A stretch of 64,000 nt of DNA from Streptomyces sp. H39-S7 (GTDB lineage: Bacteria; Actinomycetota; Actinomycetes; Streptomycetales; Streptomycetaceae), in contig NZ_JAPVLU010000037.1 of assembly GCF_027158205.1 (NCBI RefSeq), forward strand, positions 1 to 64,000, given 5' to 3'. A program made the translations under genes and the position numbers. Positions 54,341 to 63,657 of the stretch are shown in pieces (position 1 is the first letter of the stretch; each line of letters opens with the position of its first letter). The notes beneath the pieces are model-generated. The model searched no databases. It was not told where the DNA came from and was given only the letters and a program-made list of their open reading frames with translations.

Positions 54341-54796
54341 ATGAGCAAGCACCAGAAGGGCCGCAGGCACCGGACGGTCAACCGCAACCCCCGTCCGGTC
54401 GGAATCGCGCGGCCCCCGGCCGCGCCCCGGACCCCGGCGGCGTCCGGCCCGGCCACCGGACGGACCGTCGTCGCGGACGAGCAGTCCGGTACCCGGGCAC
54501 CGGAGACCTCGCAGCCGGCTGCCCGTCAGCAGCCGGCCACGCCGGAGAAGCCGGTGGCGCCGGACGCCCCCAGATCGTCCGAGGCGGTGCCGGACGGCGG
54601 CCTCGGCCACCATGCGGTGCGCACCTGGCAGGAGGTGCAGTCCGCCGGGGACGACGGCATCACGGTGGACGAGCTCTGCACGGCCGTCGGCTACCAGTCG
54701 CGCACCATCCTCAAGCACCTCAAGGTGCTGGCACAGGACGGTCTGGCCGAACCGCACGGCGAGCGGTGGCGCTCCACCGGCCAGAAGCTCTTCTAG
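54341..54796 (+). CDS. Basic protein with C-terminal winged helix
   Basis: 151 aa. Basic N-terminus (MSKHQKGRRHRTVNRNPRPV), Ala/Pro/Thr-rich linker of about 65 residues, and a C-terminal winged-helix-like domain (HAVRTWQEVQSAGDDGITVD; LCTAVGYQSRTILKHLKVLA). Probable DNA-binding protein of unknown target. Ends 3 nt before the convergent cas3 stop. Confidence 0.65.
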   Translation: MSKHQKGRRHRTVNRNPRPVGIARPPAAPRTPAASGPATGRTVVADEQSGTRAPETSQPAARQQPATPEKPVAPDAPRSSEAVPDGGLGHHAVRTWQEVQSAGDDGITVDELCTAVGYQSRTILKHLKVLAQDGLAEPHGERWRSTGQKLF

Positions 54797-54799
54797 TCG

Positions 54800-57727
54800 T
54801 CAGGTCTCGCGCTGGATGGAGCAGTAGATGTCGGCGAGCCGCACCATCGCCTCCAGCCGGGCCAGCCCCCACCGTCCGTACCGGAGGTTGAGCGCTTCGA
54901 ACCGGGCGGGGCCCGCCGGGTCGACCGTCCGCGCGGTGTCCAGGGTCACCTCCCGACCGGCGATGGTCAGGCGGAGGACGCGGGGGTCCGGGTCGACGAC
55001 CGGCGGCAGCAGCGGCCGGGCGAAACCGTGGTGGGACGCGACCAGATGGATGACCAGCTCGGTGTCGAGGTCGTCGCGGGCGGCCGTGTGCAGTGCGGCG
55101 ATGCGGGCCGAGAGCGCCTCGTGCCGCATCCCCTGCGGATAGCCGGAGGCGCGCCGGGCCTTCCCGGACCCGGACCGGTCGGCCGGGTCCGTGCCGGACT
55201 TGGCGAGCGGCTCGGGTGCGGCGAGAGCGGCGGCGGCTGCGTCCTCGTAGCCGCCGTGCAGCATCGTCTGGAAGCGCGGGTCCCGCTTGCCCTCGTCGTG
55301 CAGGCCGGCCGCGAGGGCGACGGCGGCGACCGTACGGTCGTCCAGGCGGAGGTTGCGGGCGTAGCCCTCGGCAGCCGCGGACACCTCGGCCTGGTGCTCG
55401 GCGAGGGTCTGCGGCAGACCGGCCGTGGAGGGCTTGCCGAGGCTCGCCCGGCCGGCGACGAACAGCCGCAGGCCGCCGCCGACGGTGAGGAGCCGGCCGC
55501 CGCGGGCCAGCGCACCGAAGACCCTGAGGTGGGGGAGATCCCGGGGCGCCGCGCCGGCCAGTTCGGCGAAACGGCCGCGGTGGCGGGCTTCCCGTTCGAG
55601 GCCGAAGGGCGCGCTGTCGGCGCCGATCTCCGTGATCAGCCGGTCCACCGGGGAGGCGAGCGCGGGGTCGTAGGCGCGCACGGCGCTGCCCAGAGCCGGC
55701 CCGATCCGGACGACGGCCCGATCGTCGCCGCCGCCCACCAGGTCCGCCACGTCGACGACCGGGTCCGTGGAGCCGGGGTTCCAGCCGTACGCGTCGCACC
55801 CCCCGAAACCCGTCGGCAGGACGACGAGGTCCTCGGGCCCGAGCTCGTCGGGTGTGACGATCGCGGTGGCCGCGTCGAACCGGTACCGCAGGACCTCCAC
55901 CCCGGACCCGGCGGGTGAGCCGTCGGCGGGCTCCTCGCCCGGCCCGGGGAACGCGTCGTCGTCGGAGATCGCGGCGGCGTTCGGGGCGCCGGTCAGCCAC
56001 CGCCGTACGGCGTGCAGCGGCAGTTCGACGCTCTCCTCGGCGGCCGGCGGGAACAGGTTGACCGTGTCGCGCCACTCCTCGGCCGTCCAGGCCGCCTCGC
56101 GGGTCCGCCAGGCGACGCTGACGCGGGGGCGGACGTCCGGGCCGGTGCCGTGCAGGTACGGAGCGACCGGCACGTCGGTGTCCGGGACCGGCTCGGTGCG
56201 CACCCAGGCGTCCAGGGCCGCCGTGTGCACGGGGGTCAGGACCGGGCGGGCTCCCCGCATCGCCTCCCACTGCGCGGCGTCGGTATCGGCCGCCAACCGC
56301 CGCAGCGCGGCGGGGGAGACGGCCAGACCGGGGCCGGTGAGCTCGGGCGTCTCGCCGGGGGCGGTGACGAGCGGCGGGCAGAGCCCGGTCAGCCGGCGCC
56401 AGGTGGCGTCGCGCGCGTCGCCGCCGGCCCCGCCCGTGTCGTCCGGGGCGCGGACCACGACGGCCCGCGCCGCGGTGCGCCGCCCGACGCGGTTGAGCCG
56501 GCCCAGCCGCTGGATCAGCGCGGGGAGCGGGGCCGCCTCGGTGACCAGAGCGTCGAAGTCGAGGGCGGCGCCGACCTCGACGGTCTGGGTGGTCACCACG
56601 TAGAACGGGCCGTCGTGGCGGGTCTCGTGGCCGGTCCTCGTCCGGTCGTACCACCGGCGGCGCAGGTACTCCCGGTCCACGGCGCGGCTCCGCCCGGTCA
56701 GCAGCACCTTCTCCCCGGGCAGCAGGTCCAGGACGGCTCGGGCCCGCCCGAGCGTGTTGCAGACGACGCCGACGACCTGGCTGTCGGCGACCTGGCCGCC
56801 GACGGCCTGCCCAACGGCGGCCGACTGCTGGGCCCACGCGGCGAGGGAGGCGGCCATCGACCCGTCGGGGTCGGCCCCGTCCGTTCCGATCTCGACGGGG
56901 TACAGCCGCTTGGCCGATCGCAGGCGGGGGCCCGCCACCGGGTGGCGTTCGTCGTCGTCCGTGATGCCGTGCGCGTCGGCGCCGCCGTGCCCGGCGACGG
57001 CCGACATGGTCATCAGGACCGGGCGCAGCTCCTCGGGTGTCCCGTCCAGCGCGAAGGCGGCGCGCACCGCGGCCGCGAACTCCTCGGCGCCGTGTGCCTC
57101 GTCGAGGACGATCAGCGAGTCGGTGCCGGTCAGGGCGGCGTCGATCGACCGGCGCCGGGCGCCGGCGCCGGAGCCGCGGAAGAACAACCGGCTGCCCACC
57201 TGTTCGACGGTGCCGGCCACCAGGGAGAGCCGGTCCGGGCGCTCCAGCCAGTTCGGCGACCAGGTCACCCCGCCCCGCATCCGGCTCGCCTCCAGCACCT
57301 CGTTGTCGCCCTCGCGCCACAGCGCCCGCGCGACACGTCCGGTGATCGTGCCCACCGGCGGAGCCGACGGATCCGGCCGGCCGGCGTGCGGATCCGACAT
57401 CGCCCGGCGCAGCGTCCGGGCGAGCCGCGCCGCGTGCTCGTACGCCTGGCCGGCGACCAGCCGCCGGTCCACGGCGTAGAAGATCCGCAGGGGTGTCCGC
57501 GAGGGGCCGGAGCCGGCTCCGGGCCGGCCGCGCCGGAGGGCGGCGGTGAACACCGCGACATCCAGGACCCAGATCTTGCCGAGCCCGGTCGGCACCGTGA
57601 CGGCCCGTGGCCAGCCGTCCCTCACCACCCGTTCCACCAGCGCCGTCTGCCACGGAAAGGGCTCGTATCCGTGTGTCTCGCGGCAGAAGGCGGTGAAGTC
57701 GCCCGGATCCAGTGCGCGTTCCAGCAT
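54800..57727 (-). CDS. cas3: Orphan type I-U/I-G CRISPR Cas3 (helicase plus C-terminal HD nuclease)
   Basis: 975 aa from the ATG at 57727, with AGGAGGAG upstream (an in-frame start at 57850 lacks one). Helicase domain first: Q-like FPWQTALVERV, Walker A region VPTGLGKIWVLD, LRIFYAVDRRLVAGQAYEHA, DEAH box LIVLDEAHGAEEFA, motif V TQTVEVGAALDFD, motif VI QRLGRLNRVG. HD nuclease is C-terminal (GLHDEGKRDPRFQ; MRHEALSA; ASHHGFARP), the order of subtype I-U/I-G Cas3. The Walker A Thr/Ser is replaced by Ile (codon ATC; one transition from ACC). No csx17, csb1, csb2, cas1/2/4 or repeat array is present in the window. Confidence 0.9.
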   Translation of the reverse strand: MLERALDPGDFTAFCRETHGYEPFPWQTALVERVVRDGWPRAVTVPTGLGKIWVLDVAVFTAALRRGRPGAGSGPSRTPLRIFYAVDRRLVAGQAYEHAARLARTLRRAMSDPHAGRPDPSAPPVGTITGRVARALWREGDNEVLEASRMRGGVTWSPNWLERPDRLSLVAGTVEQVGSRLFFRGSGAGARRRSIDAALTGTDSLIVLDEAHGAEEFAAAVRAAFALDGTPEELRPVLMTMSAVAGHGGADAHGITDDDERHPVAGPRLRSAKRLYPVEIGTDGADPDGSMAASLAAWAQQSAAVGQAVGGQVADSQVVGVVCNTLGRARAVLDLLPGEKVLLTGRSRAVDREYLRRRWYDRTRTGHETRHDGPFYVVTTQTVEVGAALDFDALVTEAAPLPALIQRLGRLNRVGRRTAARAVVVRAPDDTGGAGGDARDATWRRLTGLCPPLVTAPGETPELTGPGLAVSPAALRRLAADTDAAQWEAMRGARPVLTPVHTAALDAWVRTEPVPDTDVPVAPYLHGTGPDVRPRVSVAWRTREAAWTAEEWRDTVNLFPPAAEESVELPLHAVRRWLTGAPNAAAISDDDAFPGPGEEPADGSPAGSGVEVLRYRFDAATAIVTPDELGPEDLVVLPTGFGGCDAYGWNPGSTDPVVDVADLVGGGDDRAVVRIGPALGSAVRAYDPALASPVDRLITEIGADSAPFGLEREARHRGRFAELAGAAPRDLPHLRVFGALARGGRLLTVGGGLRLFVAGRASLGKPSTAGLPQTLAEHQAEVSAAAEGYARNLRLDDRTVAAVALAAGLHDEGKRDPRFQTMLHGGYEDAAAAALAAPEPLAKSGTDPADRSGSGKARRASGYPQGMRHEALSARIAALHTAARDDLDTELVIHLVASHHGFARPLLPPVVDPDPRVLRLTIAGREVTLDTARTVDPAGPARFEALNLRYGRWGLARLEAMVRLADIYCSIQRET

Positions 57728-57849
57728 GGGGCGGACTCCTCCTGAGGTGCCGGCGCCCAGTTTCCCACCCCGGCCCCGGGGTTGTGAAGGTCGGCCGGGC
57801 CGTCGGGCGAGGCGCGCACCGGGTGAACGCCGGGTTGATCCGCATGACA

Positions 57850-57870
57850 AGTTAGGAAACTTTACTAACT
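57850..57870. promoter_or_regulatory. ROK-type operator upstream of phosphatase operon
   Basis: AGTTAGGAAACTTTACTAAC(T): 6-bp perfect arms AGTTAG/CTAACT around a 9-nt AT-rich centre, resembling the TTAGGAAA-type boxes bound by ROK-family sugar regulators ahead of Streptomyces secreted enzymes. Confidence 0.6.
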
Positions 57871-57874
57871 CCTA

Positions 57875-57903
57875 TTGACGGTCCTCCGGAGCTTTGCCAC
57901 TCT
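57875..57903 (+). promoter_or_regulatory. Promoter of phosphatase operon
   Basis: TTGACG, 17-nt spacer, CACTCT, immediately downstream of the operator. The weak -10 box would suit an activated or repressed promoter. Confidence 0.45.
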
Positions 57904-58035
57904 CGCTGCACGCGGCTTGGCGCGGCATCCCTGGATGTGACGCGCTCAGTGAGAGATCTGTCCCGGCCGTGGGCCTCGCGACGTCCCGGCACATCCGGGC
58001 GCCGCGGTTGGATCTCCCACGCCCGGAGGCAGACG

Positions 58036-59625
58036 TTGTCCCAGTCCCCGCCCGCCCGCCATCGCCGTCTGTACGGCCTGGTCGCGGTCCTCGCCCTGCT
58101 CATCGGCCTGTCGGCCACGTCGTCCGGACACGCCGCCGGCGACGTCCTGCTGTCCCGCGGCAAGCCGGCCCTGTCGTCGTCCGACGAGAGTTCCTCCTAC
58201 AACGCGGCCAAGGCGGTGGACGGCAGCACCGCCACCCGCTGGGCCAGCGAGGAGGGACTCGACCCGCAGTGGATCCGCGTCGACCTCGGCGCCACGCGCA
58301 CCCTCAGCCGGGTGCACCTCGACTGGGAGGCCGCCTACGGCAAGGGCTACCGCGTCGAGGTGTCGCCCGACGGGTCCGTCTGGACCAAGGCGTACTCGAC
58401 GACCACCGGTGACGGCGGCATCGACGAGGTGACCGTCCCGTCCGGCACCTCCGGCCGCTACGTCCGGGTGTACGGCACAGCCCGGGGCACCGCCTACGGC
58501 TACTCCCTCAACGAGTTCGAGGTGTACGGCCCGGCCGGCGGCCCGGACACCAGCGCACCGACCGCGCCCGGGAACCCGCGGGTGACCGGCACCACCGCCA
58601 CGTCCGTCTCCCTCGCCTGGGACGCGTCCACCGACGACACCGGCGTGACCGGCTACCAGGTGACCCGCGACGGCGCCGTCGTCGCCACCCCGACCGGCAC
58701 CGCGTTCACCGACCCGGGCCGCACCCAGGGGACGGCGTACACCTACACCGTCAGGGCCCAGGACGCGGCCGGCAACCTCTCCGCGGCGAGTGCGCCGGTG
58801 ACCGGCACCCCCGGTCCGAGCGCGGCCTCCTTCACGGTCGTCGCCGCCGGCGACATCGCCGACCCCGGCTGCTCCGCGGGCAAGGACTGCGGGGCGGAGA
58901 ACACCGCCAAGCGCGTCGAGGCCATCAACCCCGACGAGGTCATCACCCTCGGCGACAACCAGTACGACACCGGCAGCCTCAGCGACTTCAAGAAGTACTA
59001 CGGGACGACCTGGGGCCGGTTCCTGAACAAGACCCACCCGTCGACCGGCAACCACGAGTACGACGACAGCACCCCGGCGGCCGGCTACAAGGCGTACTTC
59101 GGCAGCCGCGCCACCCCCGACGGCAAGACCTACTACAGCTGGGACCGCGGCGGCTGGCACTTCGTCGCGCTCGACACCGAGATCTCCATGTCCGCGACCT
59201 CCGCGCAGGGCAAGTGGCTGGAGGCGGACCTGAGCAAGAACACCAACGGCTGCGTCGCCGCGTACTGGCACCGGCCGCTGTACAGCTCCGGGCCGCAGGC
59301 CGACATGGTCAGCAAGCCCGTCTGGCAGATCCTGCGGGCGCACGGCGCCGATCTGATCCTCAACGGCCACGACCACCTCTACGAGCGGTACGCACCGCAG
59401 AACGCGACCGGGGGCGCCGACCCGGCGGGCGTACGGGAACTGCTCGTCGGCACCGGCGGCGCCGACAGCTACGGCTTCGAGAGCGCACAGCCGAACAGCC
59501 AGAAGCGGATCACCGACGTCAAGGCCGTCCTGAAGCTGACCCTCACCCCGACCACGTACGCGGGAGAGCTGATCCGCGACAACGGCTCGGTGCTCGACAC
59601 CTTCGGTCCCGTCACCTGCCACTGA
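58036..59625 (+). CDS. Secreted metallophosphoesterase with F5/8C and FnIII domains
   Basis: 529 aa from a TTG at 58036, chosen because GGAGG lies 8 nt upstream and a signal peptide follows directly (RLYGLVAVLALLIGLSATSS, cleavage near GHAAG). Residues 35-165: discoidin/F5-8C carbohydrate-binding domain. Residues 175-260: fibronectin III. Residues 265-525: calcineurin-like phosphoesterase (AAGDIADPG; TLGDNQYDTG; STGNHEYD; AAYWHRPLYS; LILNGHDHLYERY), all metal-ligand blocks intact. Probably releases phosphate from extracellular or wall-bound polymers. Confidence 0.92.
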   Translation: MSQSPPARHRRLYGLVAVLALLIGLSATSSGHAAGDVLLSRGKPALSSSDESSSYNAAKAVDGSTATRWASEEGLDPQWIRVDLGATRTLSRVHLDWEAAYGKGYRVEVSPDGSVWTKAYSTTTGDGGIDEVTVPSGTSGRYVRVYGTARGTAYGYSLNEFEVYGPAGGPDTSAPTAPGNPRVTGTTATSVSLAWDASTDDTGVTGYQVTRDGAVVATPTGTAFTDPGRTQGTAYTYTVRAQDAAGNLSAASAPVTGTPGPSAASFTVVAAGDIADPGCSAGKDCGAENTAKRVEAINPDEVITLGDNQYDTGSLSDFKKYYGTTWGRFLNKTHPSTGNHEYDDSTPAAGYKAYFGSRATPDGKTYYSWDRGGWHFVALDTEISMSATSAQGKWLEADLSKNTNGCVAAYWHRPLYSSGPQADMVSKPVWQILRAHGADLILNGHDHLYERYAPQNATGGADPAGVRELLVGTGGADSYGFESAQPNSQKRITDVKAVLKLTLTPTTYAGELIRDNGSVLDTFGPVTCH

Positions 59626-59671
59626 CGCACGCTCGACCCGCGGCCCGCGCCGTGGAACAAGGAGACAACAC

Positions 59672-61084
59672 GTGAAACGACACCTGACGGCCCTCGCCGC
59701 CACGGTGGCCCTGGCTGCCGGGGCCGGTGCGATCTTCGCCGGCGCCGCGCCCGGCCGGGCCGACGCCGCCGACCGCGGCAATCCGCACGGCGTCACCGGC
59801 GACCTGGCGCACTCCTCGACCCGGGGGATCTCCAAGGCGGAGGCACTGGCGCACCCGGAGCGACTGGTCACCCTCGCCAAGAGCCTGAACGTGCGCGTGG
59901 TCAACGCGCGGCTGCCGCTGACGACCGATCAGGGCGCCCTGTGGCCCAGCGACACCGACCCGCGGTGGCTCATCAGCTGCAACGAGAGCGACCCGGACCA
60001 GCCGGGACTGCTGCGCACGGAACTGGCGACCGGCAGGTCCCAGACGATCCTGACCGGCACCGAGGCATGCGACCCCGTCCGGCGCACCGCCTGGGGAACG
60101 ATCGTCATCGGCGAGGAGACCGGTGGCGGGCCCGAGGGCGGCCGGCTCTACGAGCTGATCGACCCGCTGCACACCACCGGAGTCACGCTCGACCGGGCCA
60201 CCGGCCGCTTCAGCGGCGGCACCGGAGCGGCGAACCTGACCGTCCGGGCCGGCATCGGCCGGATGTCCTACGAAGGCATCTCGGTACTGCCCAACGGCCT
60301 GCTCTACTACGCCGACGAGAACCGTCCCGACAAGGGCGCGCCCGGTGGCGCGCTGTTCAAGTTCGTGCCGGACAAGCCCCGCGCCGCGGGCGCGGGGGCC
60401 GTCCACCGGCTGAGCGAGTCGCCGCTCGCGTCCGGCCGGGTCTACGGGCTCCGGCTGGGCCGCTACGAAGGTGGCCGGGACTACGGCCAGGGCACCCAGA
60501 CCGGCCAGGGCGCCTGGATCCCCGTCCCCGACCGCACCGACCCCGACCTGACCGGGGCCACCGAGGCGCTCCATCTGACCGGCCTGTACCGGCCGGAGGA
60601 CATGGACCTGGACGGGACCGCGCTCGCCGCGGGGCAGGTGCGCGCCTGCGTCAACGAGACGGGAGCCGAGGACGAGGCGCAGAACTGGGGCCAGTCGGTG
60701 TGCCTGACCGACGGGACGGTGGCCGCCGCCACCACCAACGCGGCGGTCCCGCAGCTCCAGTTGTTCGTCCCGGGCAGCCCGGCGGTCAACATGCCCGACA
60801 ACATGGCCTTCCGGCCCGGCCGCGGCACCTGGGTCGTGCACGAGGACGGTGACACCGAGAGCGATCTGCAGGGATTCCACGGCAACGACCTGTGGAGCTG
60901 CCTGCCGGACGGATCGGACCCCGACCTGCAGAGCGACGGCTGTATCCGGGCGGCGACCGTCAACGACCCGATGGGCTCCTTCACCGGAGGCGTCTTCGAC
61001 GCGACCGGGCGCCATCTGTACGTGATCGTCCAGTACAACATCACCGGCTACGGCGTACTGCTCGACATCAGCGGGTGGAAGTAG
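59672..61084 (+). CDS. Secreted PhoX/DUF839-like protein
   Basis: 470 aa. Signal peptide MKRHLTALAATVALAAGAGA with cleavage near GRADAAD. Beta-propeller of the PhoX/DUF839 type: RWLISCNESDP, GTIVIGEETGGGPEGGRLYE, GRMSYEGISVLPNGLLYYAD, LYRPEDMDLDGTALAAGQVR, MPDNMAFRPGRGTWVVHEDG, GSFTGGVFDATGRHLYV. PhoX enzymes are Ca/Fe alkaline phosphatases. No Tat RR motif is evident, so export is probably by Sec. Confidence 0.88.
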   Translation: MKRHLTALAATVALAAGAGAIFAGAAPGRADAADRGNPHGVTGDLAHSSTRGISKAEALAHPERLVTLAKSLNVRVVNARLPLTTDQGALWPSDTDPRWLISCNESDPDQPGLLRTELATGRSQTILTGTEACDPVRRTAWGTIVIGEETGGGPEGGRLYELIDPLHTTGVTLDRATGRFSGGTGAANLTVRAGIGRMSYEGISVLPNGLLYYADENRPDKGAPGGALFKFVPDKPRAAGAGAVHRLSESPLASGRVYGLRLGRYEGGRDYGQGTQTGQGAWIPVPDRTDPDLTGATEALHLTGLYRPEDMDLDGTALAAGQVRACVNETGAEDEAQNWGQSVCLTDGTVAAATTNAAVPQLQLFVPGSPAVNMPDNMAFRPGRGTWVVHEDGDTESDLQGFHGNDLWSCLPDGSDPDLQSDGCIRAATVNDPMGSFTGGVFDATGRHLYVIVQYNITGYGVLLDISGWK

Positions 61085-61087
61085 CCG

Positions 61088-62404
61088 ATGTACATCTCGG
61101 CGAGCAGCGGTACCCGTCCCGCCGACGGCGCCCCGGGCCTCCGCCGGGGGCGCCGGGCCGGACTGCTGCGTACGGTCCCCGCCAACGTGGTCGCACTCGG
61201 CGCCGTCAGCATGGTCACCGACGTCTCCTCCGAGATGGTCAGTGCGGTGCTGCCGCTCTACCTCGTTCTGCAACTGGGCCTGAGTCCGCTGGCCTTCGGC
61301 ATGTTCGACAGCCTGTACACCGGTGCCACCGTCCTGGTGCGGCTCGTCGGCGGCCATCTCGCCGACCGCCGCCAGCGCCGCAAACTGGTCGCCGGGATCG
61401 GCTACGGGCTGTCGGCGGTGTGCAAGCTCGGCCTGCTGGCCGCCGGGAGCTCGGTCGGCGCGCTCGGCGCCGTGGTGGCCGCCGACCGGGCCGGCAAAGG
61501 CCTGCGCACCGCCCCGCGGGACGCGCTGATCTCCCTCAGCACCCCGCCGCAGACGCTCGGTCTCGCCTTCGGAGTGCACCGGGCGATGGACACCGTGGGC
61601 GCCTTCATCGGCCCGCTCGCGGCGTTCGCGGTCCTCGCCGCGACCGGCACCGCCTACGACGCGGTGTTCGTCGTCAGCTTCTGCGTCGCCGCCCTCGGTG
61701 TGGTGCTGCTCGTCTCGCTCGTCCGGGACCGGCAGGATCCGCCCCCGGACCGGCGCGAGCCCGCGCTGCGCGCCGCGTTCGGACTGCTGCGCGCGGCCGC
61801 GTTCCGCCGCACCTGCCTGCTGACCGCCGCACTGGGCCTCGTCACGGTCAGCGACTCCTTCATCTACCTCCTGCTGCAACGGCGGCTGGGCATCGCCCCG
61901 GAATACTTCCCGCTGCTGCCGCTCGGCACCACCGGCGCGTACCTGCTGCTCGCCGTGCCGCTGGGACGGATGGCGGACCGCACCGGCAGGTTCCGGATGT
62001 TCCTCGGCGGGCACGTGGCGCTGCTCGGCGCGTACGCGATGCTGCTGGGACCCGCGGGCGGACTGCTCGTCCTGGTCCCGGCGCTGCTGCTGCACGGGGT
62101 GTTCTACGCCGCGACCGACGGCGTACTGATGGCCGCGGTCGGCCCGCTGCTCCCCGCCGGGCTGCGGACCAGCGGGATGGCGCTGCTGCAGACCGGCCAG
62201 GCGGGCGCCCGGGTGGTGTCCTCGATCATCCTCGGCGCGGCCTGGACGGCGTGGGGTCCGCGCACCGGGCTCGCGGTGATGGCGGCGGGGCTGGCGGTGT
62301 GCCTGCTGGTGGCCAGGTTCGGCTTCCCGACGGACGACGTCGGGACCGACGCCCCCGACACACCTCCCGATGTCCCGTCGCACCACCAGGAGACGAGCGC
62401 ATGA
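61088..62404 (+). CDS. MFS transporter
   Basis: 438 aa, 11-12 membrane helices. SMVTDVSSEMVSAVLPLYLV and GGHLADRRQRRKLVAGIGYG (motif A) place it in a group of permeases often found next to secreted metallophosphoesterases. Three nucleotides after the PhoX-like gene and overlapping the next gene (ATGA). Could move phosphate ester, sugar or a released product; direction unknown. Confidence 0.88.
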   Translation: MYISASSGTRPADGAPGLRRGRRAGLLRTVPANVVALGAVSMVTDVSSEMVSAVLPLYLVLQLGLSPLAFGMFDSLYTGATVLVRLVGGHLADRRQRRKLVAGIGYGLSAVCKLGLLAAGSSVGALGAVVAADRAGKGLRTAPRDALISLSTPPQTLGLAFGVHRAMDTVGAFIGPLAAFAVLAATGTAYDAVFVVSFCVAALGVVLLVSLVRDRQDPPPDRREPALRAAFGLLRAAAFRRTCLLTAALGLVTVSDSFIYLLLQRRLGIAPEYFPLLPLGTTGAYLLLAVPLGRMADRTGRFRMFLGGHVALLGAYAMLLGPAGGLLVLVPALLLHGVFYAATDGVLMAAVGPLLPAGLRTSGMALLQTGQAGARVVSSIILGAAWTAWGPRTGLAVMAAGLAVCLLVARFGFPTDDVGTDAPDTPPDVPSHHQETSA

Positions 62405-63402
62405 TCGACATCCGCCGGCACGCCCATGTCCGACTGCTCGCACCGGTGCTCGCCCTGCTGGTGCTGGCCGGGCTGGGGGTCGGCTACAGCGTCCACGCGG
62501 CCCGGCGCGAAGCGGTACCCGCCTTCCACGGCGAGCCGATCGACACCGGCCGCCCCGGCCAACTGCTCTTCCGGGACACCGCCCCCGGGGCCGGCCACGG
62601 CAACATCGCGGCGGTCCCGGCCGGCGGATCCGCCGCTCCCCGCACGGTCAGCGGGCTGGGCTGCGAGCGGTTCTACAGCGCGGCCGGCACCGGCGTCTGC
62701 CTCGTCACCAGCACCGGCGCCGTGCCCAGGACGTACGCGCTGATCGTCGACCGCCAACTGCGCGAGGTCCGGCGGGTGAAACTGTCGGGCATCCCCAACC
62801 GCGCCCGGGTCTCGCCCAGCGGGCGCATGGTCTCCTGGACGGTGTTCGTGCAGGGGGACTCCTACAACCGGGGCGGCTTCTCCACCTGGACCGGGATCCT
62901 CGACACCCGCACGGGTTACGCGGTGCAGAACATCGAGGACATCCCGCTGTTCATCGACGGCCACCGCTACCGGGCGGCCGACGTCAACTTCTGGGGTGTG
63001 ACCTTCGCGGCGGACGACAACCGCTTCTACGCGACCGTGACGACAAAGGGGAAGACGTACCTCATCCAGGGCGACTACGGCAAGTGGGAGGCGCACACGC
63101 TGCGTGAGAACGCCGAATGCCCCTCCCTGTCGCCGGACGGCACCCGGCTGGTGTTCAAGAAGCGGGTCTCCGCCGACGCGGCGCGGCCCTGGCGGCTCCA
63201 CGTGCTCGACCTGGCGACGATGCGGGAGACCCCGCTCGCCGAGACGGCGAGCGTGGACGACCAGGCCGCGTGGTTCGACGGGCGCACCGTCATGTACGCC
63301 AAGTCCCGGAGCAAGGGAGGCTCCGATGTCTGGGCCGTCCCGTCCGACGGGACGGGAAAGCCTCGTGCACTGATTGTCGACGCAGCGTCACCGAGTCGCT
63401 GA
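62401..63402 (+). CDS. TolB/PD40-like beta-propeller, membrane-anchored
   Basis: 333 aa. One N-terminal membrane segment (LLAPVLALLVLAGLGVGYSV) then a WD40/PD40-like propeller with repeats such as RARVSPSGRMVSWTVFV, CPSLSPDGTRLVFKKRV and WFDGRTVMYAKSRSKGGSDV. Probably an extracytoplasmic accessory to the phosphatase/transporter set; last gene before a strong terminator. Confidence 0.82.
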   Translation: MIDIRRHAHVRLLAPVLALLVLAGLGVGYSVHAARREAVPAFHGEPIDTGRPGQLLFRDTAPGAGHGNIAAVPAGGSAAPRTVSGLGCERFYSAAGTGVCLVTSTGAVPRTYALIVDRQLREVRRVKLSGIPNRARVSPSGRMVSWTVFVQGDSYNRGGFSTWTGILDTRTGYAVQNIEDIPLFIDGHRYRAADVNFWGVTFAADDNRFYATVTTKGKTYLIQGDYGKWEAHTLRENAECPSLSPDGTRLVFKKRVSADAARPWRLHVLDLATMRETPLAETASVDDQAAWFDGRTVMYAKSRSKGGSDVWAVPSDGTGKPRALIVDAASPSR

Positions 63403-63423
63403 GGGAAGGGTTCCGGACACGCA

Positions 63424-63456
63424 CGGTGGCCGCCGGAAGTCCTCCGGCGGCCACCG
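63424..63456 (+). terminator. Terminator of phosphatase operon
   Basis: CGGTGGCCGCCGGA / TCCGGCGGCCACCG, 14-bp perfect stem, 5-nt loop, followed by a pyrimidine-rich GCCTTTCCCT. No gene is seen between it and 63658. Confidence 0.85.
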
Positions 63457-63657
63457 GCCTTTCCCTGTGCGAAACCTGAGTCGCGGTACAACTCGGACGA
63501 GGGGCCCCAAGAGTGGGCGTACGAACGCCGTCAGGCCCGGCGCTGTCACGAAGTTGCGTCAAAAGCGAACCCAGACCGGTGCTCAAGCGTCTAAGGAGTG
63601 AGCACAACGAGCCTGCCGGGCACAGCCGTGGCGGTGCTGGAGAGTCAGGAGCGCGAA

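Noticed and set aside
54720..57845. A 1041-codon open frame in a second minus-strand frame over cas3
   Set aside because: GC-rich third positions make long open frames opposite or beside real genes; the predicted product is Arg/Pro/Gly-rich with no motifs, while the cas3 frame has all helicase and HD motifs.
54153..57936. Possible CRISPR array near cas3
   Set aside because: Read both flanks of cas3 and found no regularly spaced repeats; flanking space is only a few hundred bases and is non-repetitive.
59612..62443. A 943-codon minus-strand open frame opposite the PhoX and MFS genes
   Set aside because: Antisense shadow with low-complexity Arg/Gly/Gln composition; sense genes have signal peptides, motifs and tight spacing.
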